From a virus: DNA of 64,000 bases. Below the pieces are notes generated by a model. That model worked only from the letters and a program-made list of their open reading frames with translations. It did not search any database and was not told the DNA's origin. Every line of letters begins with the position of its first letter. The stretch's first letter is position 1. The translations under genes and the position numbers were made by a program. The stretch lies in IMG/VR virus record IMGVR_UViG_3300012001_000010, positions 1-64,000 of that record, one strand, 5' to 3'. Below, piece after piece: positions 34,550-44,088 of this stretch.

Positions 34550-35704
34550 ATGAGCAATTTTTTATCTCCAGATGAGACTAAACTCATCATTGAACAAACC
34601 ACGTTATCAGGCGGTACTAGCAATACAAACAGGAACTCTAATTATAACGATTCGCATGCCGAAAGCACTTCGGTATCCACGAATACGAATACCGAAAATT
34701 CCACGTCGAAATCCACGTCGTTCAATCAGAACAACTCGATCAGTAGTTCGCTCAATTCCTCGGTGAGCCTGAACACGTCGAACAGTTCGAGCTTCGACAC
34801 GTCAAATAGTACGTCCAATAACACGTCGAACTCGACCTCGACGGCGAACAATACAAACTTCTCCCAGAGCGACATCCAGGTCGCGACGATCAACGCGGCG
34901 GCTAGCAATTATCAGGCGGATCAAGGTTTAGCGGGCGTTAACCTGCATGAGCAGGCCGAGACATATCGGCTCAACCTTAAGCTCGCGTTCGCCGGTGCGA
35001 AGTTCGAGGAAGTTTTCCCTCTCGTGTCGGGTGTCGCTGGGGCTGCTTCTGGTACTGTTTCGAGCGCACCGATCGGATTCTCGGCATTCATGAAGCCGTC
35101 TGGTCTAGTTATGTCGGGTCCGGTTCCGGGTTCGGCTTCGGGTTCTGGCGGCGACTACACGGTCGGCGGCGGTATGGAGATGGGATATTACAGCCGGACG
35201 CCGATGCGAGACTTCGGCGACCTCCGCATGGGCGGCGGCGACACGAAGACGGGCGGGATCGGGTTCGCGTCGGGTTCCTCGGTAGCCGATGCTGTGGCCG
35301 CGACTCAGTTGCCATTCATCTCGACCTCTGGTGTCCTAACCCCGGCCCAAATCCAGCAACAGGTCAACTCGGCCTCGGCGCGGTCGGACACGCGAACCCA
35401 ATCTGAGATCAGGCGGCTCATCGGCGACCTATCGGGACGCGGATTCTCGACGAACTCGCCCATATTGGCCGCTCTCCGGGTCGGATTGGCGGGCCAGAAC
35501 CTCAAGGCTACGCTCGAAAACGCGACCCAGATTCAGCTTGAGTCGGCAAAACTTAATGCGGACGCGACTTTTGCTGGCCAAAAGGCTGTCGCCGATCAGT
35601 ATAACGCACAGGAACAAGTGCTCGTCTCGATCGCGGTCAATAATACGACCAGGACAGTTGGCGTCCTTAAGGCTGTGACCGAGATGGTCGGCAACGCCTT
35701 GTAA
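34550..35704 (+). CDS. Asn/Ser/Thr-rich low-complexity virion protein
   Basis: 384 aa from ATG 34550 (AAAAAGGA upstream); the longer frame to 34481 overlaps the previous gene and lacks a site. Residues ~20-110 are almost only Ser, Asn and Thr (e.g. NSSSFDTSNSTSNN), an unusual prion-like or adhesin-like tract. Then helical segments and a Gly-rich central region (GPVPGSASGSGGDY) follow, and a C-terminal coiled helical part (ARSDTRTQSEIRRLIGDL). Probably an internal or tail virion protein; the role is unknown. Confidence 0.55.
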   Translation: MSNFLSPDETKLIIEQTTLSGGTSNTNRNSNYNDSHAESTSVSTNTNTENSTSKSTSFNQNNSISSSLNSSVSLNTSNSSSFDTSNSTSNNTSNSTSTANNTNFSQSDIQVATINAAASNYQADQGLAGVNLHEQAETYRLNLKLAFAGAKFEEVFPLVSGVAGAASGTVSSAPIGFSAFMKPSGLVMSGPVPGSASGSGGDYTVGGGMEMGYYSRTPMRDFGDLRMGGGDTKTGGIGFASGSSVADAVAATQLPFISTSGVLTPAQIQQQVNSASARSDTRTQSEIRRLIGDLSGRGFSTNSPILAALRVGLAGQNLKATLENATQIQLESAKLNADATFAGQKAVADQYNAQEQVLVSIAVNNTTRTVGVLKAVTEMVGNAL

Positions 35705-35767
35705 GTCTTGGGTATATCTCTATCAGGCGGGCGTAATCGTGCGTGACCGCTCCGGGAGCGCCACGCC

Positions 35768-37042
35768 ATGCCGTCTAATCCCTATGTGTTCAAAGAAGTT
35801 AACGACACGGAAAAGCCTCCAGTCCAGTCCCCTAAGATTGGCATGGCAGGAGCGGTCAATCCCACGGCGAATGTCGGTGTCGCCCGTCCGAAGCCAGTCG
35901 AGGATGATTCGCATCTCGCGCCTTGGGCGGCGGCACAGGTCCGACAAAACGGGGGTCGGCCTTCGGAATATCAGATGCTCGATCAGAAGACTCTGGCTCG
36001 TGCTCCCCAACAGGAAATTGCCACGACTCCGACCTCGGCGACATCTTCCGAGCCGGGCCAATTGAGTCCGTGGGCGGGCGACCTCGCGAAATCCAAGGAT
36101 GTCGACCCTTCCGCCTTCAAGATGATTAACGGGGCGATGGCCGACGCCAATACTCCGGTCCCGACCTCGACCGCGAAACCTCTTCCGAGGATCGGCGTGG
36201 GTTCAGTTCCCCAGGGCGGTGACGAGCCAGTTCGATCGGCGACCCAATCGACGTTACCCGCTAAAGTCGGGGTTGAGCCGACCGCCCAACTCAGGCCGCA
36301 AGGGGAATCAGACCCATTGCGTGAAGCCTTGATGAATGATTTTCATAATCACACCTACTGGCTAGGTCGAGAATCCAGGAATCCCGGCACTTTAGAAGGC
36401 AACGGTAGCAGCTTGGCCGCGACGAAACAGGGTCAATTCGACGCAATCGCTCGGCTCCAAGCATACGATCACCAGAAGGCGGCGTTGGCCGGACTTGATC
36501 CAAGTAAGATTCGCAAAAATATAGAGGAGATCATGGCGAGTCCAGCCGCCCGAGCCGCTTATTTCGCTGGAAAGGGGATGCCAGACCCAGGCCCCACGCC
36601 TAACCCGACCGGGCCGGTCGACATCAATAATTACGACCGAACAGTCTCGTCGCCCGAGAACGCCGGGATCAAGGGGTTGTTCGACAATAAAGACCTCGAC
36701 CTCCATGCGATCCTGTCGCAAGCCGCAGGTCTTAATGGCATCGCCGATCCCGGACACGTCAATCACCAGTTGATGCAGCAGGGAATTAATCGGCGCTGGC
36801 CCGAACAGAAGCAGTGGGACGAGGAGACTTACGTCCCGCCCAACCCCGATGGTGGTCAATTGAACGGGAATGCGGTTCTCAGGGGACTTAAAAGGTTCGG
36901 CGGGGTCGGCCACGCGGCGGTCGAGTCGCTATTCGGTGACACGTCGGCGGGAACCGGTCTCCATTGGCGCGAGAATTACGCCAATCGCACGAAGCAGCGC
37001 GATCTCTTGTCGCGATACGGATTCCACGGTCCCGTCAAGTAA
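35768..37042 (+). CDS. Hypothetical, largely disordered virion protein
   Basis: 424 aa. Pro/Gly/Asn-rich with short repeats such as HLAPWAAAQVRQNGGRPSEYQM and QLSPWAGDLAKSKDVDPSAFKM, i.e. two copies of a W-A-x(n)-P-S-x-[YF]-x-M motif. It contains YQMLDQ and AARAAYFAGKGMPD. The N-terminal half looks disordered and the last third more helical. Lying ahead of the large internal proteins, it may be an ejection or scaffold-like protein. No family recognised. Confidence 0.55.
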   Translation: MPSNPYVFKEVNDTEKPPVQSPKIGMAGAVNPTANVGVARPKPVEDDSHLAPWAAAQVRQNGGRPSEYQMLDQKTLARAPQQEIATTPTSATSSEPGQLSPWAGDLAKSKDVDPSAFKMINGAMADANTPVPTSTAKPLPRIGVGSVPQGGDEPVRSATQSTLPAKVGVEPTAQLRPQGESDPLREALMNDFHNHTYWLGRESRNPGTLEGNGSSLAATKQGQFDAIARLQAYDHQKAALAGLDPSKIRKNIEEIMASPAARAAYFAGKGMPDPGPTPNPTGPVDINNYDRTVSSPENAGIKGLFDNKDLDLHAILSQAAGLNGIADPGHVNHQLMQQGINRRWPEQKQWDEETYVPPNPDGGQLNGNAVLRGLKRFGGVGHAAVESLFGDTSAGTGLHWRENYANRTKQRDLLSRYGFHGPVK

Positions 37043-37074
37043 TATTCAACCTCTATCAGTAGGGAGCTTATGCG

Positions 37075-37671
37075 ATGTTTCCCCCGAAGAAGCCAGCCGG
37101 TCCCAGTGGACCCCCAGACCCGTTCGGCCCCCCTCTCGGTGGCCCTCTCGGTGGTGCCCCGCCTATGGGTGGACCTCCCGACCCGTTCGGCGGCGGTGGC
37201 CCACCGATGGGACCGCCTCCCGGTCAAGGCATGGACCCGATGCAGGCTATGATGGGAGGTCTCGGTGGACCGCCAGACCCGATGGGTGGCGGCGGCATGC
37301 CGCAAGGCCCCCCGGTCGGACCTGATGGTTTGCCGGTTGGCGGCTCGATGCCCCCGATGGACGGCGACGGCGATTCGGACCCGACGATGGGTGGTTCCGA
37401 TCTCCTCCAGGCGCTTCAGCAATCCATGTCGGGCGGCGGTGGAGGCGACCCCGGCGACCCCTACGGAGTCGGGCCGATGCAACCCGGCCAAGGGTTTGAG
37501 GGCATGGGGACCGGCGACCCAAACATGGGGATCGAACAACTTCTCCAGATGATCGCAATGGGCCGAATGGGTGTCGGCGGCGGTCCTGGTGGACCTGGAC
37601 CCGGAAGTCTAGTTGACCCGAGCCAGGGCGGTCAAATGGGCGGAATGGTCGGTATGGGCGGCGGTTACTAA
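37075..37671 (+). CDS. Gly/Pro/Met-rich low-complexity protein
   Basis: 198 aa, composed mostly of Gly, Pro, Met and Asp in collagen-like or nozzle-like repeats (GGPPDPFGGGGPPMGPPPG). No Cys, almost no aromatic residues except in PDPF units. An AGGGAGC site precedes the ATG. Such sequences are intrinsically disordered. It may be an internal or flexible virion component. Confidence 0.55.
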   Translation: MFPPKKPAGPSGPPDPFGPPLGGPLGGAPPMGGPPDPFGGGGPPMGPPPGQGMDPMQAMMGGLGGPPDPMGGGGMPQGPPVGPDGLPVGGSMPPMDGDGDSDPTMGGSDLLQALQQSMSGGGGGDPGDPYGVGPMQPGQGFEGMGTGDPNMGIEQLLQMIAMGRMGVGGGPGGPGPGSLVDPSQGGQMGGMVGMGGGY

Positions 37672-37707
37672 GTCACGATCGAGCACTTTATTCAAGAGGA
37701 TCATCCA

Positions 37708-38028
37708 ATGGGCGTCATTACCCAGCGTCTCCGAAATTGCCTCAAAGTCGCGCTCGGCAACCCCGGCGCGGAAGCCGAGATCGAGTCGGTCCTGAATACC
37801 GTCTTAACTCCTGTAGCGGATATCGACCCGATTACGGGCGGCAAAACCCCGGTCGTGCCCGTCGTCGTGACCTATACGGCGAGTCCCCCTCCTGCCGCGA
37901 CCGACGCTATGACGATCGCGGCAGGTGCGACCCCGACTAACGTCGAACTGCTTAATTTTTGCGTCAATCTCCAGGCGAACGTCGCCTCGCTCCAAGCGGT
38001 CCTTCATGCTTCGGGGATCACCACGTAA
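37708..38028 (+). CDS. Small hypothetical virion-region protein
   Basis: 106 aa. Helical N terminus (ITQRLRNCLKVALGNPGAEAEIESVLNTVL), a Pro/Val-rich middle, and a C-terminal helix (NVASLQAVLHASGIT). AGAGGA precedes the ATG. The gene ends 21 bases before the ADP-ribosyltransferase-like gene. Function unknown. Confidence 0.55.
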   Translation: MGVITQRLRNCLKVALGNPGAEAEIESVLNTVLTPVADIDPITGGKTPVVPVVVTYTASPPPAATDAMTIAAGATPTNVELLNFCVNLQANVASLQAVLHASGITT

Positions 38029-38049
38029 TCCGCAGAAAGGGGCCGGTCG

Positions 38050-40329
38050 ATGGGCGATCTATGGAGTTCCACTCTCGACACGATTGGCCAGGTCGGCGAC
38101 GGGATCGACAAGTTCACTGGCGGGCGTGCCCTTCGGGGATTGGTCGGGGGGAAGGGCAGGGAAGCCCTCTCGATCCTTCCGTTCTCCGATACACTCGGCA
38201 TCACGGACGCCAAGGATAAGACGAGCGGCAGAGACCTTACGGATAAATACGGATTGACGAGCAAGGGTGACAACTCGTTCGGCTCGCACGCGGCGGGATT
38301 CTTGGCCGATAACATCCTTTCGCCTGGAAACATGCTCGGGGCTTACGGTGCGTTCAAGGCGGCTCCTACTATCGCTAAGGGTCTCAAGAGTGGTGCCAAG
38401 GCTCTCACTGGACTCGACCTCTTGGATCACGTCCGCTCTGGCGGGAAGGCGATCGGCGGGATGTTCTCAAAGAAGGCCGATAATATCCTTGATTCTAGGC
38501 TGTCATCTCTGAATCCCGTGAGCGAATCGAGGCTGGATTCTCGATTGAATTCCCTGAAACAGCCGCCCGATAATCCGCTCAACTTACACTCATCGCTGGC
38601 GGATAAGGTTGAGACTGGCTTCAAACACCCCGATTTCGATGTCGCTAAAAATAACGCCGATATGGCGATATCGAATGCGGCCGACGGACTCGGATATACC
38701 GACCAAGATAAATCCTTGGCGTTAAAATTCTTCCGTCATCCCGATCTAAACGGTTCCGCCGATCCACTTTCACTCGCTGACCGTTTCGGCACTGACTTAA
38801 GAAACGGAGTGGAAAGCGCATCGCAATACAGGGGCAATCCATCCAACGAAATTAATGAAGCTCTCCGTAATTTCGGCGGAAATCTAGACCCGATGATCTC
38901 GAAGATCAGGAACACCAATGATTACAACACCATCGAACATTCTGCCATGATGAACGTCGATATTCCGAAGGTTAATCCCGATTTCGTCGCCGATCCGACG
39001 TTGATGCAAAGGTTCACGGAAGCTCATCCGCATGAAACTCCCGATAGTTTTATCAGCAATAACAGTCAATTCAAGAAATACCTTCCTGATGAATTCAAGA
39101 AGATTTTCGGTGAAAGGTCGGATGATTACCTCGGCCACTTCAGAGCCGTCGCCGCCCGGAATGCTTACGAGACTTCCGATGCGTTCGCGAACAAGAATTC
39201 GACGCTGAGGTCAATAAGCGGGCTGATGGATTTATTGGACCACAGCCGTACCCCTCGTCCTATGGAACTCTACCGTGGGGTCGCGGTTGACGGCCTCAAG
39301 AAGATCGAGGATATGATCGGTGTCCCGCTGTCGAGTCCCGAGGCGATCGGACGAGAATTCACCGACAATGGATTCCTTTCGACTTCTATGGATAAAAATG
39401 TATCAAATATGTTCGCTCATTTAACGCCAACATTCAAAGGTCATGCCTCTGGTGCTGTATTCCATTTCCCGGACGTTCCCGAGGGTAAATCGGCTTCATA
39501 TATGAACCCAATGGAGCGGGAAATTTTATTTCCTCCGGGTCGCAAGATCAAGATCGACGACAATTCCGACTATCCGAACAGCATCAGGGCTACACTGGCG
39601 ACCATGCTTCCTCCAGGGACGGCACCACCGAAGCCTGGTAATACTATTTCATCGCTATATGATGAATTCCTGAAGAGGCCGGGCCATGAGTCGGAGCCGT
39701 GGTTCCACGCAGTCAAGGAAGCCGAACGCGAGGGCGTTGAGGCTATACCTGTCCCTGGTAAAACTTGGTCGGACAAGCACTTTAACGCTTACGATATTGC
39801 CCATTATCAGCCGGGCTTTCAGCAAAATTTCATCCGTCTAAATGCCGATCTCCGCACACCCGAGGGATCGCCTTGGCTCAACCCGAATGCGATGTGGCTT
39901 ATGCTTAATGATCGTTTTAGTTCTAAAATTTCCAGCAGTTCGCATCCTCTGGCGATCATTGATCACGAATTAGGCCATGCCTTCCACTATCAGTCTGTTG
40001 GCGATGATACGTGGAGGAAGCTCAAACAGATGGGGCAGTTCGACGGCAAGGAGAATCGCCTCGTCACGAATCGCGTGAGCGAATACGCCAAGACGAATCC
40101 GCTAGAGTTCGTGGCCGAGACTTACGCGGGCCTCAAGGGCGGCAAGGATTACCGCGATGCGCCTAACGTCGGTAAGTGGTTCCGCAATTATGCGGGCACT
40201 CCGTTCCTGGACAGGATATCCAATTCGGGACTCGGCAAAGGTCTAGGTCTCTCGCTTCTCGGCGCTTATGGTTACGGTTCCATGAATTCACAACCGGAGG
40301 CGTCCAATGAACAGCGACCCGTTCTCTAA
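38050..40329 (+). CDS. Virion protein with ADP-ribosyltransferase and zincin metallopeptidase motifs
   Basis: 759 aa. The N-terminal ~100 aa (SILPFSDTLG, TSGRDLTDKYGL) are shared with the 1154-aa protein next to it. A long helical region follows. An R-S-E type ADP-ribosyltransferase is visible: R409 in ELYRGV, S444-T445-S446 in GFLSTS, and E489/E491 in MEREILF (the ExE pair). A zincin core comes later: HELGH at 639-643 with a downstream EFVAETY near 686 that could give the third ligand. Both reactions, NAD-dependent modification and proteolysis, could act on host proteins after ejection, as T4 Alt does. It ends in a 23-base overlap with the next gene. Enzyme activity is inferred from motifs. 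Confidence 0.7.
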   Translation: MGDLWSSTLDTIGQVGDGIDKFTGGRALRGLVGGKGREALSILPFSDTLGITDAKDKTSGRDLTDKYGLTSKGDNSFGSHAAGFLADNILSPGNMLGAYGAFKAAPTIAKGLKSGAKALTGLDLLDHVRSGGKAIGGMFSKKADNILDSRLSSLNPVSESRLDSRLNSLKQPPDNPLNLHSSLADKVETGFKHPDFDVAKNNADMAISNAADGLGYTDQDKSLALKFFRHPDLNGSADPLSLADRFGTDLRNGVESASQYRGNPSNEINEALRNFGGNLDPMISKIRNTNDYNTIEHSAMMNVDIPKVNPDFVADPTLMQRFTEAHPHETPDSFISNNSQFKKYLPDEFKKIFGERSDDYLGHFRAVAARNAYETSDAFANKNSTLRSISGLMDLLDHSRTPRPMELYRGVAVDGLKKIEDMIGVPLSSPEAIGREFTDNGFLSTSMDKNVSNMFAHLTPTFKGHASGAVFHFPDVPEGKSASYMNPMEREILFPPGRKIKIDDNSDYPNSIRATLATMLPPGTAPPKPGNTISSLYDEFLKRPGHESEPWFHAVKEAEREGVEAIPVPGKTWSDKHFNAYDIAHYQPGFQQNFIRLNADLRTPEGSPWLNPNAMWLMLNDRFSSKISSSSHPLAIIDHELGHAFHYQSVGDDTWRKLKQMGQFDGKENRLVTNRVSEYAKTNPLEFVAETYAGLKGGKDYRDAPNVGKWFRNYAGTPFLDRISNSGLGKGLGLSLLGAYGYGSMNSQPEASNEQRPVL

Positions 40330-43300
40330 CAGTGGACTTAGCGATCCATTTTCGTCACGAGACCCGTTTTCGAGCGGCGACTTGTTCGGCGGCTCCGGCC
40401 GTCCCCAGCGTGCCGCTTTCCGCAAGCCTTTAGCCGATGATGAGTCGGAATCGTTCGCGAAGAAGGCGCTCAATACCGGGGCGAGCGGTCTACAATATGT
40501 CCTCGGTACTCTCGATAAGCCGGGGCAGGCGGTTCGCGGCGTGCTCGCTGGCAAGGGTGTTTCGGCACTAAAACATCTCGTGCCGTTCGCCGACACGGCG
40601 GGACTCGTGACCGACGCCGACCACACGAGCGGGCGTGACCTCACGAATAAGTATGGGTTGACCCAAAAGAACGACAAAGGTTGGGGGGCATGGGGACTCG
40701 GGCTTGGGGCCGACCTCCTGACCGACCCGCTCTCTTACACGACGCTCGGTGCGACGCATGCTCTAACAGGGATGGGCAAAGGACTCCAAAAGACGGGCGC
40801 TCTGAAAGGGTGGAGCCGCAAGGCGATGCTCGAAGGGTTTGACGGCACGGAATCCGCGATGAGGGCGGCTGGCGGGACGACGGAGAGCATCGCCCACATG
40901 GTCAATCAGGGCAAGAGGATCGCCACGCCCGAGATGGAAGCGGCCGGTGCGGTCGCGGGCAAGCCGATGTCGAGCCTCGCCAGGATCGGCGTCCCGTTCG
41001 GTGGCCCGAGCGTCAATGTTGGGACGGGTCCGTTCGCCCAGAGGGTCGCCGGGAAGATGGACGCGATCGGCGACAAGCTCAAGTTCGGCAACGCGATCGG
41101 CCGCACGCTCAATGCGAACTTCGACCACTCGGTCGGCGGTGCCGTCGATGAGATTACACAGAAGGGATGGAAGAAGTACGGACAGCCAACCCTTGAAGCT
41201 GCCAAGGCGACCGGGAGGGACGACGCATTCCAGGTTCTCCAGCATCTCGATCCGCTCATCTCGTCCGGTAATCATTCCGAGTCGGTCGTGACGAATGCCG
41301 CCAGGGCGGCGGCGGAAGGCGTCCCGCATAACTTCGACCCGGCCCTGATCGCCTCGCTCGACCCGCTCACGCAACACATCGGCGCGACGAGAACCCGCCA
41401 GTTGGCGACGGAGCAAGCGGCCGGTCTGCCGATCAGTGGCCTAGGCGACGACTACGCCAAGTACGTCCATCGCCAGGCGATTGACGCCAGCCACCAAAGT
41501 CTCCAGTTGGGCGGGAAGTGGGACAAGTCGAAGAATCTCTACCCGGTCAAGAGCGGCGCGAATATTCAGCGCGATCCCGTCCTCTCGAATATCCCAGGCG
41601 GCACGAATCGCATCAATGATTGGTTCGAGCGGCTCGCGGGAGAGAAGCCTACCGTCACGCTCCCGCAAGTTAGGAGCGACCTCGAACGAGACTTACTCCA
41701 GAGCGGCAAGCCTATGACTCCCGAACTCCACAAGGCGTTCGACGATAAAGCGGTCGAGGTTGCCGAGCGGCTCAAGGTCGCCAATCCTCGATACAAGACG
41801 ACGTTGAATCCCAACGGCGATCCCGTGCCCGGTATCCCGTTCTTCACGCCGGACCTCGCGGGTGACTTGAGCCAGCGCGGTGCCCAACACGCCAGGACTC
41901 TCGCCTCGGCGAAGGCGGCGGTCGGGACCATCGGGGACGCCGCGAAGCCGTTCGTGAACGACGGGACGATGACCAGCCTACCCGACTTGCTCAAGAGGAT
42001 CGGGCTTAAGACTCAGAGATCGGGACTCGGCGGTGCCGGTGTCGATGCTCAGGGGGCGCTCGTCGAGATGCAAAAGTCTCTTGCGCAGCACGGTGCCGGG
42101 CCGGTCGATGCCTTCCTCCAGAATCCGACCAATGTGGCGCTCCGCAAGCAAGTCGGCAAGTACGGAGTCCTTAACGAGCATGCCGAGCAGATCGCCAAGG
42201 CGTATGCGGGATGGAAGGCCCCTGAGCAGATTAAGGCCCCGCTTAAGTTCGTGGACAGTTTCACGAATGCGTTTAAGGCGCTCGCGTATCCGATCTGGAT
42301 TCCGTCGCACGTTCGGAACGCGATGACGGCTGGCGTCAATAACACAAGGCGTGGTGTTGGTCCGGGCGACTATCTCGACCAACTCAAGGTCATGACGGGA
42401 CGGGGCGGTCGCGACCTTGGCGCGGTCAGTCCGGCGTTCAAGGCGCTCCCGGAAGCCGAGAGGATCAACGCGATCCGTCGCCAGCAATACGGGTCGGCCA
42501 ACCTGTACGGCGGTCATGGGATGAACGACGACATCTCTAAGGACGTAACCGAGGCGTTGTCGCGTCCCAATGGTCGGTTCACGCCGAACATCCCAGGCTC
42601 GGATCGGGCGGGGCCTCACGGCAATGTCGCCACTGATACCGCTGATCTCGTGCTTAAGCAGGGACTACTTGGCTCGTTCAAGGGGGCCGGGAACGCGGCT
42701 AAGGATTCGATCATGGGCCTGTTCGATAAGAACAGGACGTGGGGCCAAGGGGTCGGAGAGAACCTTGGCATCAAGGGCGTCGGCGGCGCGGCCAGGGACG
42801 TGAATCCCGCCGTGAAGGCGGGTCGAGTCGCGGGCACGAACATCGAGGATTTCTTCCGTGGTGCCCAGTGGCTCCGCGAGGTTAAGAATGGCGCGACACC
42901 CGAGATGGCGGCTGGACAGGTCAACAAGCTCCACTTCGACTATGACGCCCTCGCCCCGTTCGAGAAGAACGTGATGCGGCGTGTCGTGCCATTCTACACT
43001 TTCGCTCGGCGTAACTTACCGCTCCAAATGGAGACGGTGATGCACACGCCTGGGGTCGTGAACGCCCAATACAAGCCGTTCTATCAGAAGGGGCCGGACG
43101 ATAAGGGGTACACTCCCCAGTACCTCGCGAACGGCGTGGCGATCCCGACCGGGCCGGAAGTGGACGGTAAGAGGCAGTATGTCAGTAAGCTTGGCCTGCC
43201 CGCCGAGGAGGCGTTCGGCAATTTCAAATTCAAGAACGGCATGCCTGATATCGGCGCGACCGCGATGAGCTTCATGGGCCAGATGAACCCGCTCATCAAG

Positions 43301-43771
43301 GGGCCGATGGAGCAGTTATTCGACCGCCAGTTCCACACGGGCCGCAAACTCAGCGACCTCCACGCGACCGGGACGGCCGGTGCGATCGGCAAGATGTTCG
43401 GCGACGACAATCCGCAGCTTATCAGTCAGATTCTCGCGAACACGCCCGCAACTCGGTTCGCCTCGACGGCCGATAAGCTCCTCGATAGTCGCAAGGGTTG
43501 GTTGCCGAAGGCAGCGAACCTTCTATCGGGCGTTAAGGTGACGGACGTTGACGTGGACAAGCAGCGGGCGATAGAGCTACGCAACGCGGTCGAGGACATG
43601 ATGAAGGGTCACTCAAACCTCTCGAAATACTCGAACTTCTACGTTAAGCCCGAGGATGTGGCCGACTTGACGCCCGAAGAAATCCAGATGATGAGGATGT
43701 ACAGCGGTATCCAGGATAAGGCCAAGGCTTACGCCAAAGATAAGCGGGAGCGGATCGGCGTCAAACCTTAA
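40307..43771 (+). CDS. Large internal virion protein
   Basis: 1154 aa, the largest virion protein here. It begins with DPFSSRDPFSSGDLFGG repeats, then carries the same module as the 759-aa protein (FADTAGLVTDADHTSGRDL then NKYGLTQKNDKGWG). The rest is mostly helical with Ala/Lys/Gly, including YPIWIPSHVRNAMTAG and MRRVVPFYTFARRNLPLQM, patterns common in large phage internal or polyvalent proteins. It probably lies inside the head or is ejected with DNA. No enzyme motif was found. Followed directly by terminator copy 5. Confidence 0.65.
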   Translation: MNSDPFSNSGLSDPFSSRDPFSSGDLFGGSGRPQRAAFRKPLADDESESFAKKALNTGASGLQYVLGTLDKPGQAVRGVLAGKGVSALKHLVPFADTAGLVTDADHTSGRDLTNKYGLTQKNDKGWGAWGLGLGADLLTDPLSYTTLGATHALTGMGKGLQKTGALKGWSRKAMLEGFDGTESAMRAAGGTTESIAHMVNQGKRIATPEMEAAGAVAGKPMSSLARIGVPFGGPSVNVGTGPFAQRVAGKMDAIGDKLKFGNAIGRTLNANFDHSVGGAVDEITQKGWKKYGQPTLEAAKATGRDDAFQVLQHLDPLISSGNHSESVVTNAARAAAEGVPHNFDPALIASLDPLTQHIGATRTRQLATEQAAGLPISGLGDDYAKYVHRQAIDASHQSLQLGGKWDKSKNLYPVKSGANIQRDPVLSNIPGGTNRINDWFERLAGEKPTVTLPQVRSDLERDLLQSGKPMTPELHKAFDDKAVEVAERLKVANPRYKTTLNPNGDPVPGIPFFTPDLAGDLSQRGAQHARTLASAKAAVGTIGDAAKPFVNDGTMTSLPDLLKRIGLKTQRSGLGGAGVDAQGALVEMQKSLAQHGAGPVDAFLQNPTNVALRKQVGKYGVLNEHAEQIAKAYAGWKAPEQIKAPLKFVDSFTNAFKALAYPIWIPSHVRNAMTAGVNNTRRGVGPGDYLDQLKVMTGRGGRDLGAVSPAFKALPEAERINAIRRQQYGSANLYGGHGMNDDISKDVTEALSRPNGRFTPNIPGSDRAGPHGNVATDTADLVLKQGLLGSFKGAGNAAKDSIMGLFDKNRTWGQGVGENLGIKGVGGAARDVNPAVKAGRVAGTNIEDFFRGAQWLREVKNGATPEMAAGQVNKLHFDYDALAPFEKNVMRRVVPFYTFARRNLPLQMETVMHTPGVVNAQYKPFYQKGPDDKGYTPQYLANGVAIPTGPEVDGKRQYVSKLGLPAEEAFGNFKFKNGMPDIGATAMSFMGQMNPLIKGPMEQLFDRQFHTGRKLSDLHATGTAGAIGKMFGDDNPQLISQILANTPATRFASTADKLLDSRKGWLPKAANLLSGVKVTDVDVDKQRAIELRNAVEDMMKGHSNLSKYSNFYVKPEDVADLTPEEIQMMRMYSGIQDKAKAYAKDKRERIGVKP

Positions 43772-43780
43772 GGCCCCTCA

Positions 43781-43811
43781 AAAGGCAAAGCTCATTATGA
43801 TCTTTGCCTTT
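43781..43811. terminator. 31-bp palindromic terminator, copy 5
   Basis: Same stem with centre CTCATTATGAT (one base changed). It lies between the convergent ends of the virion operon and the small minus-strand gene, so it can end both transcripts. Confidence 0.75.
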
Positions 43812-44032
43812 TAGTTCCTCTCTTCGGTCTCTTTCGCCTTGTCGTGACAGAAGTCGGCACAAAGCTGAGCGAGTGCCTCGACTTCATTGAATATCATCGA
43901 GGCTTCGACGGTGTTCAGGATCACGTACATAGCTTTAAGCTCCGCGTCGTCCAAGAATCTCTTTTGACTCGTCAGATAGTCTTTCGCGGCGTCCATCGCC
44001 GAGACCAGCCGCCGTCGCTGGATCGCATTCAT
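43811..44032 (-). CDS. Small hypothetical protein
   Basis: 73 aa, helical and charged (RRRLVSAMDAAKDYLTSQ, EVEALAQLCADFCHDKAKE), with a Cys-x5-Cys-like pair. It is transcribed divergently from the excisionase-like gene, so it may belong to the lysogeny control region. No family recognised. Confidence 0.5.
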   Translation of the reverse strand: MNAIQRRRLVSAMDAAKDYLTSQKRFLDDAELKAMYVILNTVEASMIFNEVEALAQLCADFCHDKAKETEERN

Positions 44033-44088
44033 GAATCCGTCCTTGTTAATTTAAGTCTGAGACCTAAAGAACGTCTCACGAGGATACC

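Noticed and set aside
39085-39105. CTGATGAA motif on the plus strand
   Set aside because: It lies inside coding sequence and no GAAA strand with matching stems follows at a hammerhead spacing.
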